Source of the DNA: Flavobacterium sp. KACC 22761
Lineage (GTDB): Bacteria; Bacteroidota; Bacteroidia; Flavobacteriales; Flavobacteriaceae
Direction: 5' to 3'
Assembly: GCF_034058155.1 (NCBI RefSeq)
Contig: NZ_CP139148.1
Location: forward strand, 3,844,001 to 3,908,000
DNA length: 64,000 nt
Both the position numbers and the translations under genes were made by a program. Below are positions 61,844-64,000 of this stretch, piece by piece (position 1 is the stretch's first letter; each line of letters starts with the position of its first letter). The notes under the pieces were generated by a model that was not told the origin of the DNA, searched no databases, and saw nothing but the letters and a program-made list of their open reading frames with translations.

Positions 61844-64000
61844 CTATTTTTTTACAGCTTCAACCAATTCCAATTCATCCAAACTTACTTTAGATGTAAA
61901 AATTCCATAATTAACTGTTGCTTTATTTTTTTCTATAGAATCGATACTTCCAACAGATCTTCCGTCGAGCATTCTTACTCGATCGCCCACTTTCAAAATT
62001 GGTTTCGGTTTTTCGACAACAGGTTTAAGTTTTTTCTCTTTTTTCTCTTTTCTAATCTCTTCGACTTTTACCTGAACTTCAGCAATAATTTCTTTTTGCT
62101 TTTCAACTTTTGCTTTGACTTCTTTAGGAGTTGCTTTTTTACGTTTTGAATTTTCAATCTCAACAATTTTCAAAAATTCACCAATAAGTTCCTTTTTGTT
62201 TTTGTTGTTGAAATATTTCTCAGCAATATCATCAATTTTTTGTCCGATGTAAATTATTTTTTGATTGCTGTCATACAATTCCTGATAACTTTCTAATTTC
62301 TGCTGAATTTTAGTGTTGATGTTTTCCATCTTTTTACTTTCTTCACGAGCACGAGTTTCTTCTTCTTTTAAATTCAAAGAAGTTTTTTCCAATTTCGAAC
62401 GCTCTTTCTGAAGAGTAGCAATTGTTTTGTCAAAACGAACTTTTCCGACTTCGATTTTCTTTTTCGCTCGATTAATCAATCCAAATGGAATTCCGTTTTT
62501 TTGAGCAACTTCAAAAGTAAATGAACTTCCTGCTTGTCCCAAAGCCAATTTATACATAGGCTCAAGAGATTTTTCATCAAACATCATATTCGCATTCGTT
62601 GCATAAGGCAATTCGTTGGCAAGAATTTTCAAATTGGAATAATGCGTTGTGATAATTCCGAATGCTTCACGATGGTAAAATTCTTCTAAGAAAATTTCAG
62701 CCAATGCTCCACCCAATTCCGGATCAGAACCAGTACCAAATTCGTCAATTAAAAACATGGTTTTCTTATTACATTTCTTTAAAAAGTAATTCATGTTTTT
62801 TAATCTATAACTATATGTACTTAAGTGGTTTTCAATAGATTGATTGTCTCCAATATCTGTTAAGATTCTGTCAAATAGGAATGTTTCGCTTCTTTCGTGA
62901 ACTGGAATTAAAATTCCCGATTGCAACATTAATTGCAATAAACCAACTGTTTTTAAGGAAATGGTTTTTCCTCCAGCATTCGGTCCAGAAATTACGATAA
63001 TTCTGTTTTCTTGTTTTAGCTCAATGGTTTGCGGATGCGTAACTTCTTTTTTCTGTTTGTTGTTTAAATACAAAATCGGATGATAGGCTTCTCTAAAATA
63101 CAATCTTCTTTCTTCTGTAATGGTTGGCAAGATTCCGTTAATACGATTGGCGTATTTTGCTTTTCCGGCAACTACGTCAATATCGCTCAAAAAGTCCTGA
63201 TATTCAATTAATAAAGGAAGATAAGGCCTGATTACGTTTGATAAATTCTTCAGAATTCTTGTAATTTCTTCTTTCTCTTCGTATTCTAAATTGGCTAATT
63301 CTCTCGAGTATTTCAAAGTCGCTTCAGGTTCGATATAAGCGATACTGCCAGTTTTGGAACTTCCTAAAATGGAGCCTTTTACTTTTCGACGATACATTGC
63401 TAAAACTGCTAAAACTCTACGGTTTTGTACAAAGCTTTCCTTGATATCATCCAAATATCCTAAACCATTGTATTGCGTTAAAGCAACACCAAAACTTTGG
63501 TTTACTTTTCCTCGGACTAAATTCATATTTTGACGAATTCCGGCCAAAGCGGGAGATGCATTGTCTTTAATTTCTCCGTATTTATCAACAATTGTATCAA
63601 TTGCCGTAATAATGTCTTTAGTCAATTCGAGGCGAGAAGCTCTCGCATTTAAGTTTGGATAATAGTCGTCGAATTTTTTTAAGAAATTCAACAAGACATT
63701 CGTTGTTGCAGAAAGATTAGCGATTTTTCTAAAACTTCCAACTTCAAGAAAACTATCTTCAATGGCTAAGAATTTGATTTCGTACGTGATCGCGTCAAAT
63801 CCATGATTCGGAATGGCGTTGTTATTTTGAAAAGAAGAAACATATTCTGATGTCTGCATCAGCGACTGCATTAATTCTTCTTTATCTCTAAATGGTTTTA
63901 TTTGTAAAGCCTTTTCTTTTCCAATATCAGTGTTGCAACCCTCTGAAATGGTTTCAAGTACCGTTGGAAATTGTAAATCTTGTAATGTTTTTTCTGTAAT
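61844..64000 (-). CDS. mutS2: MutS2-family protein (5' end beyond the window)
   Basis: The frame runs past the window end; 718 residues are visible and the family's usual start (ITEKTLQDLQFPTVLETIS) begins right at the edge, so only a few residues are missing. An ATG at 63,871 is internal. The ATPase shows Walker A VISGPNAGGKTISLKTVG, Walker B FLIDEFGTGSDPELGGALAE and TTHYSNLK. A long coiled coil (Glu/Lys-rich) follows and the C terminus is a KOW-like domain (VGDRVRMLDGRSVGSI). The Smr nuclease domain found in many MutS2 proteins is absent. Roles in recombination suppression or ribosome collision rescue are known for relatives. Confidence 0.92.
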   Translation of the reverse strand: MTEKTLQDLQFPTVLETISEGCNTDIGKEKALQIKPFRDKEELMQSLMQTSEYVSSFQNNNAIPNHGFDAITYEIKFLAIEDSFLEVGSFRKIANLSATTNVLLNFLKKFDDYYPNLNARASRLELTKDIITAIDTIVDKYGEIKDNASPALAGIRQNMNLVRGKVNQSFGVALTQYNGLGYLDDIKESFVQNRRVLAVLAMYRRKVKGSILGSSKTGSIAYIEPEATLKYSRELANLEYEEKEEITRILKNLSNVIRPYLPLLIEYQDFLSDIDVVAGKAKYANRINGILPTITEERRLYFREAYHPILYLNNKQKKEVTHPQTIELKQENRIIVISGPNAGGKTISLKTVGLLQLMLQSGILIPVHERSETFLFDRILTDIGDNQSIENHLSTYSYRLKNMNYFLKKCNKKTMFLIDEFGTGSDPELGGALAEIFLEEFYHREAFGIITTHYSNLKILANELPYATNANMMFDEKSLEPMYKLALGQAGSSFTFEVAQKNGIPFGLINRAKKKIEVGKVRFDKTIATLQKERSKLEKTSLNLKEEETRAREESKKMENINTKIQQKLESYQELYDSNQKIIYIGQKIDDIAEKYFNNKNKKELIGEFLKIVEIENSKRKKATPKEVKAKVEKQKEIIAEVQVKVEEIRKEKKEKKLKPVVEKPKPILKVGDRVRMLDGRSVGSIDSIEKNKATVNYGIFTSKVSLDELELVEAVKK

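Overview
The window reads as a chromosome segment of a Flavobacterium-like member of the Bacteroidota. The signs are an A+T-rich sequence, Bacteroidota-type promoters (TTG, about 20 bases, then TAnnTTTG), almost no Shine-Dalgarno sites, many Cys-lipoproteins (SSAC, TSC, GSC lipoboxes), a MutS2 without an Smr domain, and families typical of this phylum (DUF1254, DUF2652, DUF3570/DUF4266, CAL67264-type membrane protein). All functional calls are from reading the sequence; no search was run.

Region 1 (1-19,130) looks accessory. Four copies of a ~175-base repeat (95, 3,907, 7,787, 10,967), all in one orientation, divide it into blocks. The blocks are: two DUF1254/DUF1214 lipoproteins; a small secreted protein, a leucine-rich-repeat protein and a TlpA-like protein; an AraC regulator, a quinone reductase, a DUF2652 protein and a broken SRPBCC gene; and a redox/metal block (thioredoxin, ApbE flavin transferase, DUF4266, DUF3570, VIT-type metal transporter, cytochrome c lipoprotein, globin-like lipoprotein, hemA). 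A tRNA-Arg(ACG) ends the region. Its terminator hairpin is the same 32-base palindrome that heads every repeat copy, and similarity runs on into the tRNA 3' end.

Region 2 (19,321-28,657) holds apt and then the most unusual locus. A four-gene leftward operon (145-aa unknown, multi-pass membrane protein, HisKA_3-type histidine kinase, LuxR-type response regulator) is divergent from a seven-gene rightward operon (22,599-28,622). The seven products are a Gly/Ala-rich protein with a Pro/Gln/Arg linker, a small CxxC...CxxC protein, a protein with EDLL repeats, two coiled-coil-type proteins, a subtilase with an inserted domain, and a peptidoglycan-binding/SGNH hydrolase. None of the seven has a signal peptide. 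I do not recognise this as a described system; it is the best candidate for a novel one.

Region 3 (28,676-64,000) is mostly housekeeping: pheT, an RND efflux operon with a bestrophin channel, a thioredoxin-like protein, a kinase-like membrane sensor without a clear phospho-acceptor beside an Aer-type PAS protein, recG, DUF1697, a Dph6-like ATP pyrophosphatase, an M1 aminopeptidase, a patatin-like phospholipase, TauE/SafE, a UvrD/PcrA helicase, a Sua5/YciO/YrdC protein, an OmpA-like lipoprotein, a family-2 glycosyltransferase, a lone HsdR-N domain protein, holA, ettA, a DCC-family protein and mutS2 (cut by the window end). Several intergenic spaces hold palindromic repeats, including two Flavo-1-like structured elements.
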